In this document: positions 1 to 9,231 of the stretch, piece after piece
Numbering within the stretch: position 1 is the first letter of the stretch
Layout of the letters: each line of letters opens with the position of its first letter
Assembly (NCBI RefSeq): GCF_019704555.1
Contig: NZ_AP024745.1
Location: 2,352,001-2,416,000, forward strand
Length of the DNA: 64,000 nt
Source: Actinoplanes sp. L3-i22
Lineage (GTDB): Bacteria > Actinomycetota > Actinomycetes > Mycobacteriales > Micromonosporaceae
Direction: 5' to 3'
Made by a program: the position numbers and the translations under genes
Notes under the pieces: model-generated
Told to the model about the DNA's origin: nothing
Database searches by the model: none
What the model saw: the letters and a program-made list of their open reading frames with translations, nothing else

Positions 1-2
1 AC

Positions 3-350
3 TACGTGCCGGAGCCCGACGAGCCGCTGCGGATCCGGCCGCTGCTGGCCATGGGGTTCGCCGGCGGCCTGTCGCCCAGCCCGTCCGCGGTGGTGGTCCT
101 GCTCGGCGCGGCCGCGCTCGGCCGCGCCTGGTACGGCGTGCTCCTGGTGCTGGCCTACGGCATCGGCCTGGCCGCCACGCTCACCGGCGTCGGCTTCGCC
201 CTGGCCCACTGGGGGGAGCGGCTGCGCGCGGCCGGCTCCGGGCGCTGGAGCGCGGTGCTGACCCGGCGGCTCCCGGTCGCCACCGCCGCGGTCATCGTCG
301 TCGTCGGCCTCGGCATGACCCTGCTGGCGGCGCCGAGCACCTGGCGCTGA
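3..350 (+). CDS. NicO-type nickel/cobalt transporter, C-terminal part (cut by window edge)
   Basis: The reading frame is open from the left edge, so this is the 3' part of a gene whose start lies outside. The visible 115 residues hold three hydrophobic segments. The first carries the GGLSPSPSAVVVLLGA stretch, which resembles the second conserved transmembrane motif of NicO/RcnA-family nickel-cobalt exporters or permeases; a similar polytopic membrane protein is possible. The charged stretch before it (EPDEPLR) would be the end of the cytoplasmic loop that is usually His-rich, but the His-rich part is not in the window. It ends in a hairpin terminator and converges on the GH30 gene. Confidence 0.7.
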   Translation, partial: YVPEPDEPLRIRPLLAMGFAGGLSPSPSAVVVLLGAAALGRAWYGVLLVLAYGIGLAATLTGVGFALAHWGERLRAAGSGRWSAVLTRRLPVATAAVIVVVGLGMTLLAAPSTWR

Positions 351-356
351 GCGGGC

Positions 357-385
357 GGGAGCGGCGGCGGACGAGCCGCCGCCCC
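357..385. terminator. Hairpin terminator between convergent genes
   Basis: GCGGCGGC and GCCGCCGC form a perfect 8-bp stem round a GGACGA loop, extended by GGG/CCC across a bulged A. It has no T-tract, which is usual in actinobacteria. It sits between the stop of the NicO-like gene and the stop of the GH30 gene and could serve both strands. Confidence 0.6.
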
Positions 386-393
386 CGGCACCG

Positions 394-3351
394 CTAGCGC
401 AGCTGGATCCGGTAGCGGACCTGGGTGACGCCGTCCTCGGCGGTCACGGTCACCACCCGGGTGGTCCCGGTCCGCGCGACGGTCACGGTCGCATAGGGGT
501 CCGCCGTGGTCGCGGTGATCACCGCATGTTCCGGATGCTTCGTTGTGATTCGGTACGTCGTGACCGCCGGATCGAAGCCACGAATCGCCCGCCCGTCGAC
601 CTCGATCCCGGCCGCCGTCGCGTCCGTGCCCACGCCCGGCGCCTTCGCCGAGACCTGCAGCTCAGCCACGGTCAGATACCCGTTCGGCACGGCCGTGAGC
701 ACCACACACACTGTCGATCCCGCGCCGTCCGGCACCGGCACGTCCACCGCGAGCGGACTGTCGACACCGACCGGGACCACCGGCCCGGACACCACGCAGG
801 CGCCGCTCGCGTCGGGCACGCCGGCCTGAACGCTCTGCGCCAGCCCGCCGCCGGACGAGTTGTCCTTGTAGAAGTGCACGGTGAGGCCGGACGGCGAGGT
901 CCCGGCGGGCAGCGTCGCGGTGAGCGTGTCCGTGGCGTTGCGGTCCGCCGACTTCCAGTTCGACCAGGCCTTGTCGGTGGTGTCGCCGTTGGTCAGCCCG
1001 GCCGTGGCGTAGCCGGGCTCGGTGTAGGTCGCGGCGACCGAGACGCCGCCGGTCAGCGGGCTGTCGACCGGGGTGGTGACCTGGACGCGCACCGCGGCGG
1101 GAAGCCCGAGATCGGGAACCGTGCCGCGGACCGTGACCACTCCGGTCGCCGGGTAGGTGGCGGCTTCCCAGGTCACGGGCACGTCGGCCCGGCCGCCGTG
1201 CTTACCGACCGCGACCACCGTCGCGGGCAGCGCCGGCTGCCCGCCGGGGAACGTCTTGGCCCGGCCGGGCTCGGTCGAGGTGAAGACGTCGACGGTCACC
1301 TCGGCCGTCGCGCGGTGCGTCGTCCCGAGCACGTCGGTGGCCGTCCCGCGCACCGTGACCAGGCCTGGCTTACGCCACGCCTTCTCGGCGGGCAGGTTCC
1401 AGACGACCGGCAGCGAGTGTTTTCCGTCGGTGACGGTCGCCGGCAGGGTCGGCGTCCGGCCCGGCACGGTGTAGGTCTCGGCGGTCCGGAGAGCGCCGAT
1501 GCTCTCGTCGATGGCCGTCCAGCGCTGGTTGCCGCCCGAGGTCGGCTGATAGAGCCCGACGGTCGCGCCGTCCGCGGTCGAGCCGCCGTTCACGTCCAGC
1601 AGCCGGCGCGCGTCGACGTTGATCAGCGTGTAGGTCCCGTCGCCGGTGGTGGAGACCCGCCACAGGGAGTCGAGGGTCTGCCCGGTTCCGGCGTTGGTGA
1701 TCCGGTAGGCGTCACCGACCGGCTCGAACGTCCACAACTGGTCGGTGGCGGTCGCGGACGAGGTGCGGATGGTCAGGCCGGGCGCGAGCGACTTCCCGCT
1801 GGCCACGCCCTGCAACCGGTAGGGGTGCCCGGGCACGAGGTGCGGCCCGGCCGCCCCGGAGACGCCGCTGACCAGGAACGTGGTCACCGACTGGGCCGGG
1901 ACGGAGAGGGTGGCCGTCGTGCCGGCCACGCGGACCGGCGAGCCCGGCACGAGCTTGCCGTCCGCGCTGGTCACCACCGGTGTGACGGTGGCGCCGCGGC
2001 GGATCGACGCGAACTTCGACAGATCCAGGGTGACCGACTCGGCGGTCGTCGCCGGGTTGACGTGCACGACGGTCGCGCCGGTGTCGCTGACCGCGGCCAG
2101 GCTGCGGGAATCGGAGACCTTCACGAAGTGGTCGCCGGGCTTCACGTAGTGGGTGAAGTTCCGGATCGTGTCGTACTTCGTGTTGGTCTTGATCGGGCAG
2201 GTGGCCAGGGTGTCCGCCGCGGTGCAGTCGAACGGCACGTGGATCTCACCCCACTGCAGGTTGCCCTCGGCCTGCATGTTCCTGGCGTCCTCGATCGGCT
2301 GCCAGAGGACCCAGGCCGACGGCTCCAGCTCGCGGATGTCGTCGACGATGCGCTGGGCCATGCCGAGCCCCGAGTCCATGCTCGTGTAGTCGTGACCCCA
2401 GCTGCCCTCGACCTCGCTCATCCAGAGCGGCTTCTGCTCGGCCTTGGCGATGTCCCGGACGCTGGTCCGCTGCCCGGTGCCGTAGGTGTGCACGTTCAGC
2501 CGGTCGACGGCCGCCCGGGCCTCGGCGGTCCAGTCGTAGAAGTCGGTGACCATGGTGCCCGGGTTGGTCTCGTCCGGGGCGGCGATGGTTCCGTCCCAGA
2601 CGCGGTTCAGCGCGGCGATGACCGCGGCCTGCGAGGCGGGGCCGGCGTGGGCGCCCTCCTGGCGGCCGCCGGTGGGCCGGCCGTTCGCGCCCAGCGTCGT
2701 ACCCCAGTAGTTGGTGTTGGGTTCGTTGAGCGGCTCGATGGAGTCGAAGGTGATGCCGTGGGCCTGTTCCAGGTGCTCGGTGACCCGGGTCAGGTACTGC
2801 GCGAACTCGTCGGTCTTGTCGGCGCGGATCTGGTCGGTGGTCGCGCTGAAGCCGCCGCTGACGTAGCCGCTGACGGTCTGGAAGTACGGCGGCGAGTTGC
2901 TGAACGCCTCCCAGTGCGTCACCTTGTCCTTGATCTGGTCGACCCACCAGCGCTGATTCGGGTCGGCGTCCCAGTTCCAGTCCGCGTCGTCGGCCGGGTT
3001 CCACCAGTCCTTGTCGGCCGGCGTGTACTGCTGATCGGTCGTCCAGAAGCCGGGCACCGCGCCGCCCGGCCGCAGGTAGGGCTGGACGGTCGGCGCGTTC
3101 CCGCCGCCGATGTTGAAGCGGGCGATGTTCAGGTTCAGCCCGTCGGCCCCGAAGACCAGATCGACCAGGCGGTTGCGGATCTCGTCGGGGTAGCCGCCGG
3201 TGGCCTCGGACATCCAGGCCAGGCTGGTGCCCCAGCCCTGCCAGGCGGCGCCCTGATAGGAGGGGTCGGGGGTGATCTTGACATTTTCAACAGCCGGCGC
3301 CGGGGCGACCAGCGAAGAAGCGCTCAGTAGAGCGGCGAGCAGGATCCTCAT
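394..3351 (-). CDS. Secreted GH30 endo-beta-1,6-galactanase with ricin-type and Ig-like modules
   Basis: A 985-residue multidomain exported enzyme. Residues 1-20 are a signal peptide (MRILLAALLSASSLVAPAPA). Residues about 24-495 are a GH30 catalytic domain of the endo-beta-1,6-galactanase type; E210 in PLNEP fits the acid/base and E313 in WMSEVEG the nucleophile. A CBM13/ricin-like module follows (about 500-620, with QLW and QRW motifs), then two Ig-like Big_4-type domains (about 625-770), a beta-sandwich that may bind sugar (about 775-890) and a C-terminal cadherin-like beta domain. The predicted role is to cut the beta-1,6-galactan side chains of type II arabinogalactan outside the cell. 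It is the last gene of the ABC/PL26 unit but has its own palindromic operator 13 bp before the start codon, so it is probably also transcribed separately. Subfamily is inferred from sequence resemblance. Confidence 0.85.
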   Translation of the reverse strand: MRILLAALLSASSLVAPAPAVENVKITPDPSYQGAAWQGWGTSLAWMSEATGGYPDEIRNRLVDLVFGADGLNLNIARFNIGGGNAPTVQPYLRPGGAVPGFWTTDQQYTPADKDWWNPADDADWNWDADPNQRWWVDQIKDKVTHWEAFSNSPPYFQTVSGYVSGGFSATTDQIRADKTDEFAQYLTRVTEHLEQAHGITFDSIEPLNEPNTNYWGTTLGANGRPTGGRQEGAHAGPASQAAVIAALNRVWDGTIAAPDETNPGTMVTDFYDWTAEARAAVDRLNVHTYGTGQRTSVRDIAKAEQKPLWMSEVEGSWGHDYTSMDSGLGMAQRIVDDIRELEPSAWVLWQPIEDARNMQAEGNLQWGEIHVPFDCTAADTLATCPIKTNTKYDTIRNFTHYVKPGDHFVKVSDSRSLAAVSDTGATVVHVNPATTAESVTLDLSKFASIRRGATVTPVVTSADGKLVPGSPVRVAGTTATLSVPAQSVTTFLVSGVSGAAGPHLVPGHPYRLQGVASGKSLAPGLTIRTSSATATDQLWTFEPVGDAYRITNAGTGQTLDSLWRVSTTGDGTYTLINVDARRLLDVNGGSTADGATVGLYQPTSGGNQRWTAIDESIGALRTAETYTVPGRTPTLPATVTDGKHSLPVVWNLPAEKAWRKPGLVTVRGTATDVLGTTHRATAEVTVDVFTSTEPGRAKTFPGGQPALPATVVAVGKHGGRADVPVTWEAATYPATGVVTVRGTVPDLGLPAAVRVQVTTPVDSPLTGGVSVAATYTEPGYATAGLTNGDTTDKAWSNWKSADRNATDTLTATLPAGTSPSGLTVHFYKDNSSGGGLAQSVQAGVPDASGACVVSGPVVPVGVDSPLAVDVPVPDGAGSTVCVVLTAVPNGYLTVAELQVSAKAPGVGTDATAAGIEVDGRAIRGFDPAVTTYRITTKHPEHAVITATTADPYATVTVARTGTTRVVTVTAEDGVTQVRYRIQLR

Positions 3352-3364
3352 GCGTGACCCTTCG

Positions 3365-3378
3365 TGTTTACGTAAACA
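3365..3378. promoter_or_regulatory. Perfect 14-bp palindromic operator (TGTTTACGTAAACA)
   Basis: TGTTTACGTAAACA is a perfect palindrome with the central CG typical of LacI-family sites. It lies just upstream of the GH30 start codon, where a bound repressor would block transcription or early elongation. Related sites stand before the GH5/GH43 pair (39487) and the double-GH43 gene (22925). Confidence 0.7.
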
Positions 3379-3418
3379 TCGGTGGTCGTAACAGTCTGGA
3401 AACGGACCAACATCGATG

Positions 3419-6136
3419 TCAAGAGCTCAGACGATCACCGATCAGAGCCAGGTTCTGGATCGCCGCAAGCCCGTACAGAGCGGTGGTATTGGTGTCCACC
3501 CAGGACGCTTCGTCCACCGGGTTCAGCACCTCCGGGCCCTCCCGGCGGGTGGTCTGCCACGGGGACGCGTCGGTGTAGCCGTCGGTGCCGGTGAACTCCT
3601 TCCACGCCCGGGCGGCCAGCGCGGCGTCGTTCAGCCGGACCGCCGCGTACGCGGAAAGCCTGGAATGTCCCTGCTTGAGGATCAGGTTGCCGAAGTCCGC
3701 GCCGGTCTCGGCCGCCTGCTCGGCCTTGGTCGCGTTGAACAGCCGGCAGTACTGCAGCCAGGCCTGCTCGAAGCCGGGCACGTCGACCAGCCCGATCAGC
3801 TCGGCGCAGATCTCCACCTGGCCGAACATCGCGCTCAGGTGCGACACGCTGACCGTCTTGGCGGCCACCGCGAACTCGCCGGTGTCGATGTCGTAGAGGC
3901 CGCTGCCGGTGACGAAGCCGTTCGGCATCCGCGCGATCGTCCGCATCGTCGCGAGCAGCTTCTTCTGCGCCGTCGCGGCTTTGGGGCCGCGCCGCTCCCA
4001 CTCGGTCAGCCAGGCCGCGGCCAGCCCGCTCCAGTCGGTGCCGAGCCCGATCGAGAGCGCGTGCGGGTCCGGCGTGTACGGCTCGGTCCGGATCTTCCGC
4101 AGCGGATCGAGCGCCAGGAACGTCTGGTCCGAGTCGACCAGCTCACGCATCAGGTCACCGCACCGCTCGTCGGCGGTCAGGTAGTAGTAGACGCGGCGGT
4201 AGACGGCCGTGCTGATCCGCTGCTGCTTGGCGCTGTCGGCCCAGTGCAGCACGCCGTGCCGGGTTCCGAGCCCGGCCCACTTGCCCAGGTGGTAGACGTC
4301 GACCTCGCCGGTGTGCCGGGTCATCGCCTCGGCGAAGCGGAAGATGTCGGCGCGGCCCGACCGCAGGTACGCGAACCACAGCCACAGGTCGGGGGAGAGC
4401 TCCGAGTTGTCCCACGCGTAGCCGCCGACGTCGTAGCGCCAGACGTGCCGATCCACGTCCGGCGTGTGCATGATGTCGCCGTAGTTCCAGAAGCCGTACC
4501 AGTGGCGCTGTTCGCGCTGCTTGCGGTAGTAGTCGAAGAGGAAGTCGAGCCGGTCCTCGATCTTCACCCGGGCCGGGGTGGACCGGTCGACCGGGGCGAA
4601 CAGCCCGCCGAACGCGCCGCTCGACGCCAGGTGCTCCGGCGGGGCGACCAGCTGCGGGGGCGTGGCGACCGTGCGGGCCAGGGCGGCGAGCTCGGCGGCC
4701 GGCGGAGTGGCGGGCAGCGCCCAGAACGTCAGCTCGGTGGTGCGGGCGATGCCGTAGGGCGTGCCGAAGCCCGGCTCGTAGTCCTCGTACGTGATCTCCA
4801 AACCTTGCAACTGCTTCGGGTACGTGTCCTGCCCCATCCCGTCGTGATAGAAGCGCGTGTCCATCGGCCCGGCCTCCGGCGACCACATCCAGATCGTCGC
4901 CTCCGCCTGGTCCGTGGCGGCGTTGCGGATGTCCAGCTGGGACGGGTGCCGCTGCCAGAAGTCGCGCATCCCGAAGCCGAGCCCGCCGCTGGCCCCGCCG
5001 ACGTAGCCGAACCCCTGGGCGCGCTGCCCGGCGTCGGCGGTGATCCAGCCGTACCCCGGCTTGGTCCTCTTCTTGATCGTGAAGCCCTCGGAGGAGGCCT
5101 GGCTGAGCGTGTAGTCGCCCCACGCCGGGATCAGCTCGAGCCGGGTGGTGACCCGCTGGTCCCAGGTGGCCGGGTCGGGCAGCTTCTCGCCGGCGATCTG
5201 CGCGGCGCGGACGTTGGCGCCCGGGTCGCGGCGCAGCCCGGTGATCCCGCGGACCGCCTCGCGCAGCAGCCCGTCGCCGTCACCGCTGAGCCGCACGTGC
5301 CGGTCGTGCAACGCGTCGCGCATCGGCACGCCCACCCGCACGCCGAGCCCGGCGATGAACTCGCTGCTCCCGTCGGTGTCCAGGATGAACGTGTGCACCA
5401 TCCGGACGTGCTCGGCGCCGGAGTAGAGGTAGAGCCGCACGCTGAACGGCAGCCACGACCTACCGCGGCGCTGATGCGTGCCGTCGATCCGGATCACCGC
5501 GCGCACCGGCCCGCGCTGCTCCACCCGGACCTTCGTGATCGTGCTGGTCAGCTGCTCGCTCTCGGCCCGGTGGTCCTCGATCTTCCGCTGCCGCAGGCTG
5601 ATCAGCCGCAGGTCCCGGGCGATCTCGACGCCGTCCCGGGTGATCGCGCTGATCAGCTGGGACCCGCGCTTCTCGACGACCACCTTGATCACGCCGGTGT
5701 TGACGGTGACCTGCTGCTTCGTCTCCACGACCAGCACCGGCGGGGTCTTGCCGGGGCTCGGCGTCCCGCGGGTCAGCGTGTAGGCCTCGCTCAGCGGCGC
5801 GTCCGCCGGGATCGCGTGCGCGCTCCACTTCAGCGTGCCGTCCGGCCAGTAGGCGAGCGGCCAGGTCTGCACCGGCACGGTCGTGCCGTCCGCCGCCGCC
5901 AGCGTAAAGGCCTGGTCCGGGGCCAGCGCGCCCGTCGGCCAGGGCACCCCCCAGGTGTTCCCGACGCCTGCGGCGGGCTTCCCCTCCAGCCAGCGGAGTT
6001 CGACCGGGTCCGCGGTGCTTGCGGTTTCCCGCTTCTCCGGTACGGCGGCAGCCGCGGGCAGGCGCTCGGCGATCAACCCCAGAGTGGGTGCGGCGGCGAC
6101 GCCACGAACGAAGGTACGTCGTGAGATTTCCGGCAT
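3419..6136 (-). CDS. Tat-exported PL26/YetA-like exo-rhamnogalacturonan lyase family protein
   Basis: A 905-residue protein with a twin-arginine signal (SRRTFVRG, residues 5-12, ending near AAA). Directly after it the RWLEGKPAAGVGNTWGVPW stretch and the following beta-rich region match the N-terminal RIFT-barrel of the PcRGLX/YetA family (PL26), whose founding enzyme is a Penicillium exo-rhamnogalacturonan lyase. The long helical C-terminal half (about 500-905), rich in aromatic residues, would form the toroid that holds the active site. I cannot assign catalytic residues from sequence alone. A good RBS (AAGGAG) lies 8 bp before the ATG. It follows the ABC permease genes by only 10 bp, so the lyase and the importer are probably one operon that releases and takes up rhamnogalacturonan fragments. 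Confidence 0.75.
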   Translation of the reverse strand: MPEISRRTFVRGVAAAPTLGLIAERLPAAAAVPEKRETASTADPVELRWLEGKPAAGVGNTWGVPWPTGALAPDQAFTLAAADGTTVPVQTWPLAYWPDGTLKWSAHAIPADAPLSEAYTLTRGTPSPGKTPPVLVVETKQQVTVNTGVIKVVVEKRGSQLISAITRDGVEIARDLRLISLRQRKIEDHRAESEQLTSTITKVRVEQRGPVRAVIRIDGTHQRRGRSWLPFSVRLYLYSGAEHVRMVHTFILDTDGSSEFIAGLGVRVGVPMRDALHDRHVRLSGDGDGLLREAVRGITGLRRDPGANVRAAQIAGEKLPDPATWDQRVTTRLELIPAWGDYTLSQASSEGFTIKKRTKPGYGWITADAGQRAQGFGYVGGASGGLGFGMRDFWQRHPSQLDIRNAATDQAEATIWMWSPEAGPMDTRFYHDGMGQDTYPKQLQGLEITYEDYEPGFGTPYGIARTTELTFWALPATPPAAELAALARTVATPPQLVAPPEHLASSGAFGGLFAPVDRSTPARVKIEDRLDFLFDYYRKQREQRHWYGFWNYGDIMHTPDVDRHVWRYDVGGYAWDNSELSPDLWLWFAYLRSGRADIFRFAEAMTRHTGEVDVYHLGKWAGLGTRHGVLHWADSAKQQRISTAVYRRVYYYLTADERCGDLMRELVDSDQTFLALDPLRKIRTEPYTPDPHALSIGLGTDWSGLAAAWLTEWERRGPKAATAQKKLLATMRTIARMPNGFVTGSGLYDIDTGEFAVAAKTVSVSHLSAMFGQVEICAELIGLVDVPGFEQAWLQYCRLFNATKAEQAAETGADFGNLILKQGHSRLSAYAAVRLNDAALAARAWKEFTGTDGYTDASPWQTTRREGPEVLNPVDEASWVDTNTTALYGLAAIQNLALIGDRLSS

Positions 6137-6146
6137 GTCGTTCTCC

Positions 6147-6974
6147 TTAGCCTTTGAGACCGGACGTGGCGAAGCCCTCGACCAGCAGCCGCTGGAACGC
6201 GGCGAAGAACAGCAGGATCGGCACGAGCGCGAGCGCCGACAGAGCGAGCATCGGCCCGTACGCGTTCGGGTCGGTCACGTCGATGAACAGCCGCAGGGCG
6301 AGCGGCAACGTGTACTTCTCCGGATCGGACAGATAGATCAGCTGGCTCAGGAAGTCGTTCCAGGTCCAGATGAACGTGAAGATCGCGGTGGTGACCACGG
6401 CCGGCCGGATCAGCGGCAGGATCACCGCCGGGAAGATCCGGATCGAGCCGCAGCCGTCGAGCCGGGCCGCCTCGTCCAGCTCCCGCGGGATGTTCCGCAT
6501 GAACTGGACCATCAGGAACACGAAGAACGCGTCGGTGGCCAGCAGCTTCGGCAGGATCAGCGGCCAGAACGTGTCGACCGTGCCGAGCCGCTGGAAGATC
6601 GTGTACTGCGGGATCAGCACGGCATGCGTGGGCAGCATGATCGTCGCGAGCATGACTGCGAACAGCGGTTTGCGCAGCCGGAAGCGCAGGCGGGCGAACG
6701 CGTACCCGGCCAGCGAGCAGCTCACGATGTTGGCCGCCGCGCACCCGGCCGAGACCAGGATCGAGTTGACGAAGAACCGCCAGACCGGCACCCCGGCCAG
6801 GTCACCGGCGAGGTAGGCGTAGTTGTCCAGGATGGCGTGCTTCGGCAGCAGCGCCAGGCTCTGCAGGATCTCCCCGGACGGCTTGAACGACGCGGCGGCC
6901 AGCCAGACGATCGGGTAGAGCAGCGGGATCAGCAGGGCCAGCACGAGCAGATGCCATCCGACCCGGCGGATCAT
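6147..6974 (-). CDS. Carbohydrate ABC transporter permease (MalG-type)
   Basis: A 275-residue inner-membrane permease with six predicted helices. The EAA loop is visible as DEAARLDGCGSIRIFPAVILP, the contact site for an ATPase that is not encoded here; actinobacterial sugar importers commonly share a distant MsiK-like ATPase. I chose the ATG that overlaps the TGA of the upstream permease (ATGA), because longer readings run through the middle of that gene. Likely substrate by context: oligosaccharides from rhamnogalacturonan or arabinogalactan. Confidence 0.92.
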   Translation of the reverse strand: MIRRVGWHLLVLALLIPLLYPIVWLAAASFKPSGEILQSLALLPKHAILDNYAYLAGDLAGVPVWRFFVNSILVSAGCAAANIVSCSLAGYAFARLRFRLRKPLFAVMLATIMLPTHAVLIPQYTIFQRLGTVDTFWPLILPKLLATDAFFVFLMVQFMRNIPRELDEAARLDGCGSIRIFPAVILPLIRPAVVTTAIFTFIWTWNDFLSQLIYLSDPEKYTLPLALRLFIDVTDPNAYGPMLALSALALVPILLFFAAFQRLLVEGFATSGLKG

Positions 6975-7807
6975 GCCTCGCCACCGTAGAAGACCCAGCT
7001 TCGCGACGTACGGAACAGCAGCGCGGTGATCGCCGCGACCGCCACCAGCAGCAGCCACGCCATCGCCGAGGCGTAGCCCATCTTGAACTCGACGAACCCC
7101 TTCTCGTACAGGTAGAGGGTGTAGAACAGCGTCGAGTCGCTGGGCCCGCCGGTGCCGTTGCTCAGCACGTAGGCGCCGGTGAAGACCTGGAACGCGCGGA
7201 TCGTGTCGAGCACCAGGTTGAAGAAGATCACCGGCGACAGCATCGGCAGCGTGATCGACCGGAACGTCCGCCACGGCCCGGCCCCGTCCACCGCCGCCGC
7301 GTCGTAGTACTCCCGCGGGATCTGCTGCAACCCGGCCAGGAAGATCACCATCGGGGCGCCGAACTGCCAGACCGCGAGCAGCACCAGCGCGAGCAGCGCC
7401 CGGTCCGGCTGCCCGATCCAGTCGTGGAAGATCACCCGCCACACCACCGCGACGCTGACGCTCGCGCCGAGCAGCGACGGCGCGTAGAACGCGGACCGGT
7501 AGGCGCCCCGCGCCCGGCTGGGCCGGTTGATCAGCATCGCCACCCCGAGCGCCGCGGCCAGCTGCACCGGCACCGAGATCGCGACGAACTTGGTGGTCGC
7601 CGCGACCGCGTTCCAGAAGTGCGGGTCGCTCGTCAGGATCCGTACGTAGTTGTCCAGCCCGGTCCACCGCGGCGCGGTGAACAGGTCGTAGTCGGTGAAC
7701 GAGAGGTACAGCGACGCGGCCATCGGCCCGAGCGTGAGCAGCAGCGCGCCGGCGATCCAGGGGGAGAGGAAGAGGTACGCGACCGACGGCCGCTCACCGG
7801 TGTGCAT
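6971..7807 (-). CDS. Carbohydrate ABC transporter permease (MalF-type)
   Basis: A 278-residue membrane protein with an N-terminal helix (YLFLSPWIAGALLLTLGPM) and an EAA loop at YYDAAAVDGAGPWRTF. It is the first permease after the binding protein, whose stop codon lies 4 bp upstream, and it overlaps the second permease by 4 bp. Together these three genes form a CUT1-type importer lacking its own ATPase. Confidence 0.92.
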   Translation of the reverse strand: MHTGERPSVAYLFLSPWIAGALLLTLGPMAASLYLSFTDYDLFTAPRWTGLDNYVRILTSDPHFWNAVAATTKFVAISVPVQLAAALGVAMLINRPSRARGAYRSAFYAPSLLGASVSVAVVWRVIFHDWIGQPDRALLALVLLAVWQFGAPMVIFLAGLQQIPREYYDAAAVDGAGPWRTFRSITLPMLSPVIFFNLVLDTIRAFQVFTGAYVLSNGTGGPSDSTLFYTLYLYEKGFVEFKMGYASAMAWLLLVAVAAITALLFRTSRSWVFYGGEA

Positions 7808-7811
7808 CCGC

Positions 7812-9089
7812 TCAGGCCCCGAGCGCTTGCTTGATCTCGCTCATCAGCCGGGGCGCGGCCTGCTCCGGCGTGGCCGTCGCGTTCATCACGTCGTCGTAGA
7901 TCCGCTGGAACTGGGTCTTCACCACGCCCGCGCCCTTCGGCGGCGGCGCGGGCGCCGGCAGCAGCTTCGGGGTGACCAGGGCCTCGTAGTCGGCGACCAT
8001 CTTCCACTCGTCGGTCAGCGTCCCGCTCAACGTCTTGCGGATCGCCAGGTTGGCCGGCAGGCCGCGGCTCATCCCGAGCAGCGCGCCGGCCTCCGGGTCG
8101 TTGAGGAAGAAGTCCACGAAGGTCAGCGCGGCGTCCGGGCTCTTCGTCCGCTGCGCGATGCTGATCATCATGGGCGGCTGGGTGACCTGGCCGGTCCCGC
8201 TGCCGGCGGTCGGGAACGCGGAGAGCTTGAACTCCCCGCCGTAGGTGTCCCACGAAGTCATCCCGACCGTCGAGTCCGGCGCGAACTCGGCGGTCGACTC
8301 CTTGCGCGGGAACGGCGTGCCGGTGGTGTTGCTGGTGACCGCGGGCGGGGTGAGCGCCTTCGCGTCCTTGAACTCGACCGCCAGCTGCCACCAGCGGACC
8401 ACCTCGGCCTCGGTGTAGCCGAGCTTGCCGTCCGGCGTGTAGAGGTCCTTGCCCTGCTGGCGCAGCCAGTCTCCGAACCAGTCCTCGATGCCGAAGAAGT
8501 CGCTGATCCCGCTGACCTTCGGGCCGAACTTCGCGCTCACCTTCGCGCCGGCGTCCCGCAGGTCGTCCCAGGTCCAGCCGTCGGCGGGGAGCTTCGCGCC
8601 GGCCTCGGCCCAGCGCGTGGCGTCGTACTGCAGCACGTGGGTGGTCTGGCCCATCGGCAGGCCGTAGGTCTTGTCGCCGATCAGGCCCTGGGTGAACAGC
8701 TTGGACTCCAGGTCGGCCGTCTTGATCGTGCCGCCCAGGTGCGAGGTGAGGTCGAGCAGGGTGTTGCGCTCGGCGTACTCGCGGATGTAGCGCTCGCTCA
8801 TCTGCAGCACGTCGGGGGCGTTGCCGCCGCTCATCTCGGTGGCCAGCTTCTGGAAGTACGGGTCGAACGCCGCGTACGTCGTCTTGACCGTGATCTCCGG
8901 GTGCCGGGTGTGGAACAGGTCGACCACCTGCTGGGTCACCTTGGCCCGCTCCTCGCTGCCCCACCAGGAGAACCGCAGCGTCTTGCCGCTGTCCCCGCTG
9001 TCCCCGCACCCGGCGGCCGCCGTCCCGGTCCCGGCGAGGGCCAGCCCGGCCACCCCGCCCCGGAGAAGTGTTCGCCTGCTGACCGCCAT
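7812..9089 (-). CDS. Sugar-binding lipoprotein of ABC transporter
   Basis: A 425-residue extracellular solute-binding protein. The N-terminus combines a twin-arginine motif (SRRTLLRGG) with a lipobox ending AAGC, so C28 should be lipidated after Tat export. The body has the family-1 periplasmic-binding fold signs (FSWWGSEERAK near the start, YGLPMG, GMTSWDTYG). It is the first gene of the five-gene minus-strand unit. RBS GGGAGG precedes the ATG, and an operator-like palindrome lies immediately upstream of the RBS. Confidence 0.92.
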   Translation of the reverse strand: MAVSRRTLLRGGVAGLALAGTGTAAAGCGDSGDSGKTLRFSWWGSEERAKVTQQVVDLFHTRHPEITVKTTYAAFDPYFQKLATEMSGGNAPDVLQMSERYIREYAERNTLLDLTSHLGGTIKTADLESKLFTQGLIGDKTYGLPMGQTTHVLQYDATRWAEAGAKLPADGWTWDDLRDAGAKVSAKFGPKVSGISDFFGIEDWFGDWLRQQGKDLYTPDGKLGYTEAEVVRWWQLAVEFKDAKALTPPAVTSNTTGTPFPRKESTAEFAPDSTVGMTSWDTYGGEFKLSAFPTAGSGTGQVTQPPMMISIAQRTKSPDAALTFVDFFLNDPEAGALLGMSRGLPANLAIRKTLSGTLTDEWKMVADYEALVTPKLLPAPAPPPKGAGVVKTQFQRIYDDVMNATATPEQAAPRLMSEIKQALGA

Positions 9090-9105
9090 GACGCCTCCCG
9101 CATCC

Positions 9106-9119
9106 CTGGAACGTTTCAG
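9106..9119. promoter_or_regulatory. Operator-like palindrome before the ABC/PL26 operon
   Basis: CTGGAACGTTTCAG is a 14-bp palindrome with one mismatched pair and a central CG, the layout of LacI-family operators. It lies 16 bp upstream of the binding-protein ATG, next to the RBS, so a bound repressor would stop transcription of the importer and lyase genes. It differs in sequence from the TGTTTACG-type sites, which suggests a second regulator. Confidence 0.5.
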
Positions 9120-9190
9120 AGCACGACGAAATCGCCGCCGCGGCGGGGCCTTCCGGGGCGTTGGGGATCAGCGACATTCGATGCGCCGGG

Positions 9191-9231
9191 GCAGCATCGC
9201 ACGCTCGTCGATCGATAGTCAACGATGCTGC
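9191..9231. repeat. 9-bp inverted repeat in the divergent intergenic region
   Basis: GCAGCATCG (9191-9199) and CGATGCTGC (9223-9231) are perfect inverted arms separated by 23 bp. A minus-strand TTGACT lies inside the spacer (9217-9222) and could be a -35 element for the ABC operon, although no good -10 is seen at the right distance. The rest of the roughly 300-bp region between the binding-protein gene and the sulfatase gene shows only an AT-rich patch (GATAATATTT at 9321) that could be a sulfatase -10. Confidence 0.4.

Noticed and set aside
526..3330. Very long open frame on the plus strand opposite the GH30 gene
   Set aside because: It is Arg/Gly/Val-rich without domains and mirrors the GC-rich third positions of the real gene; same for other long antisense frames such as 3416-6124 and 19822-22632.
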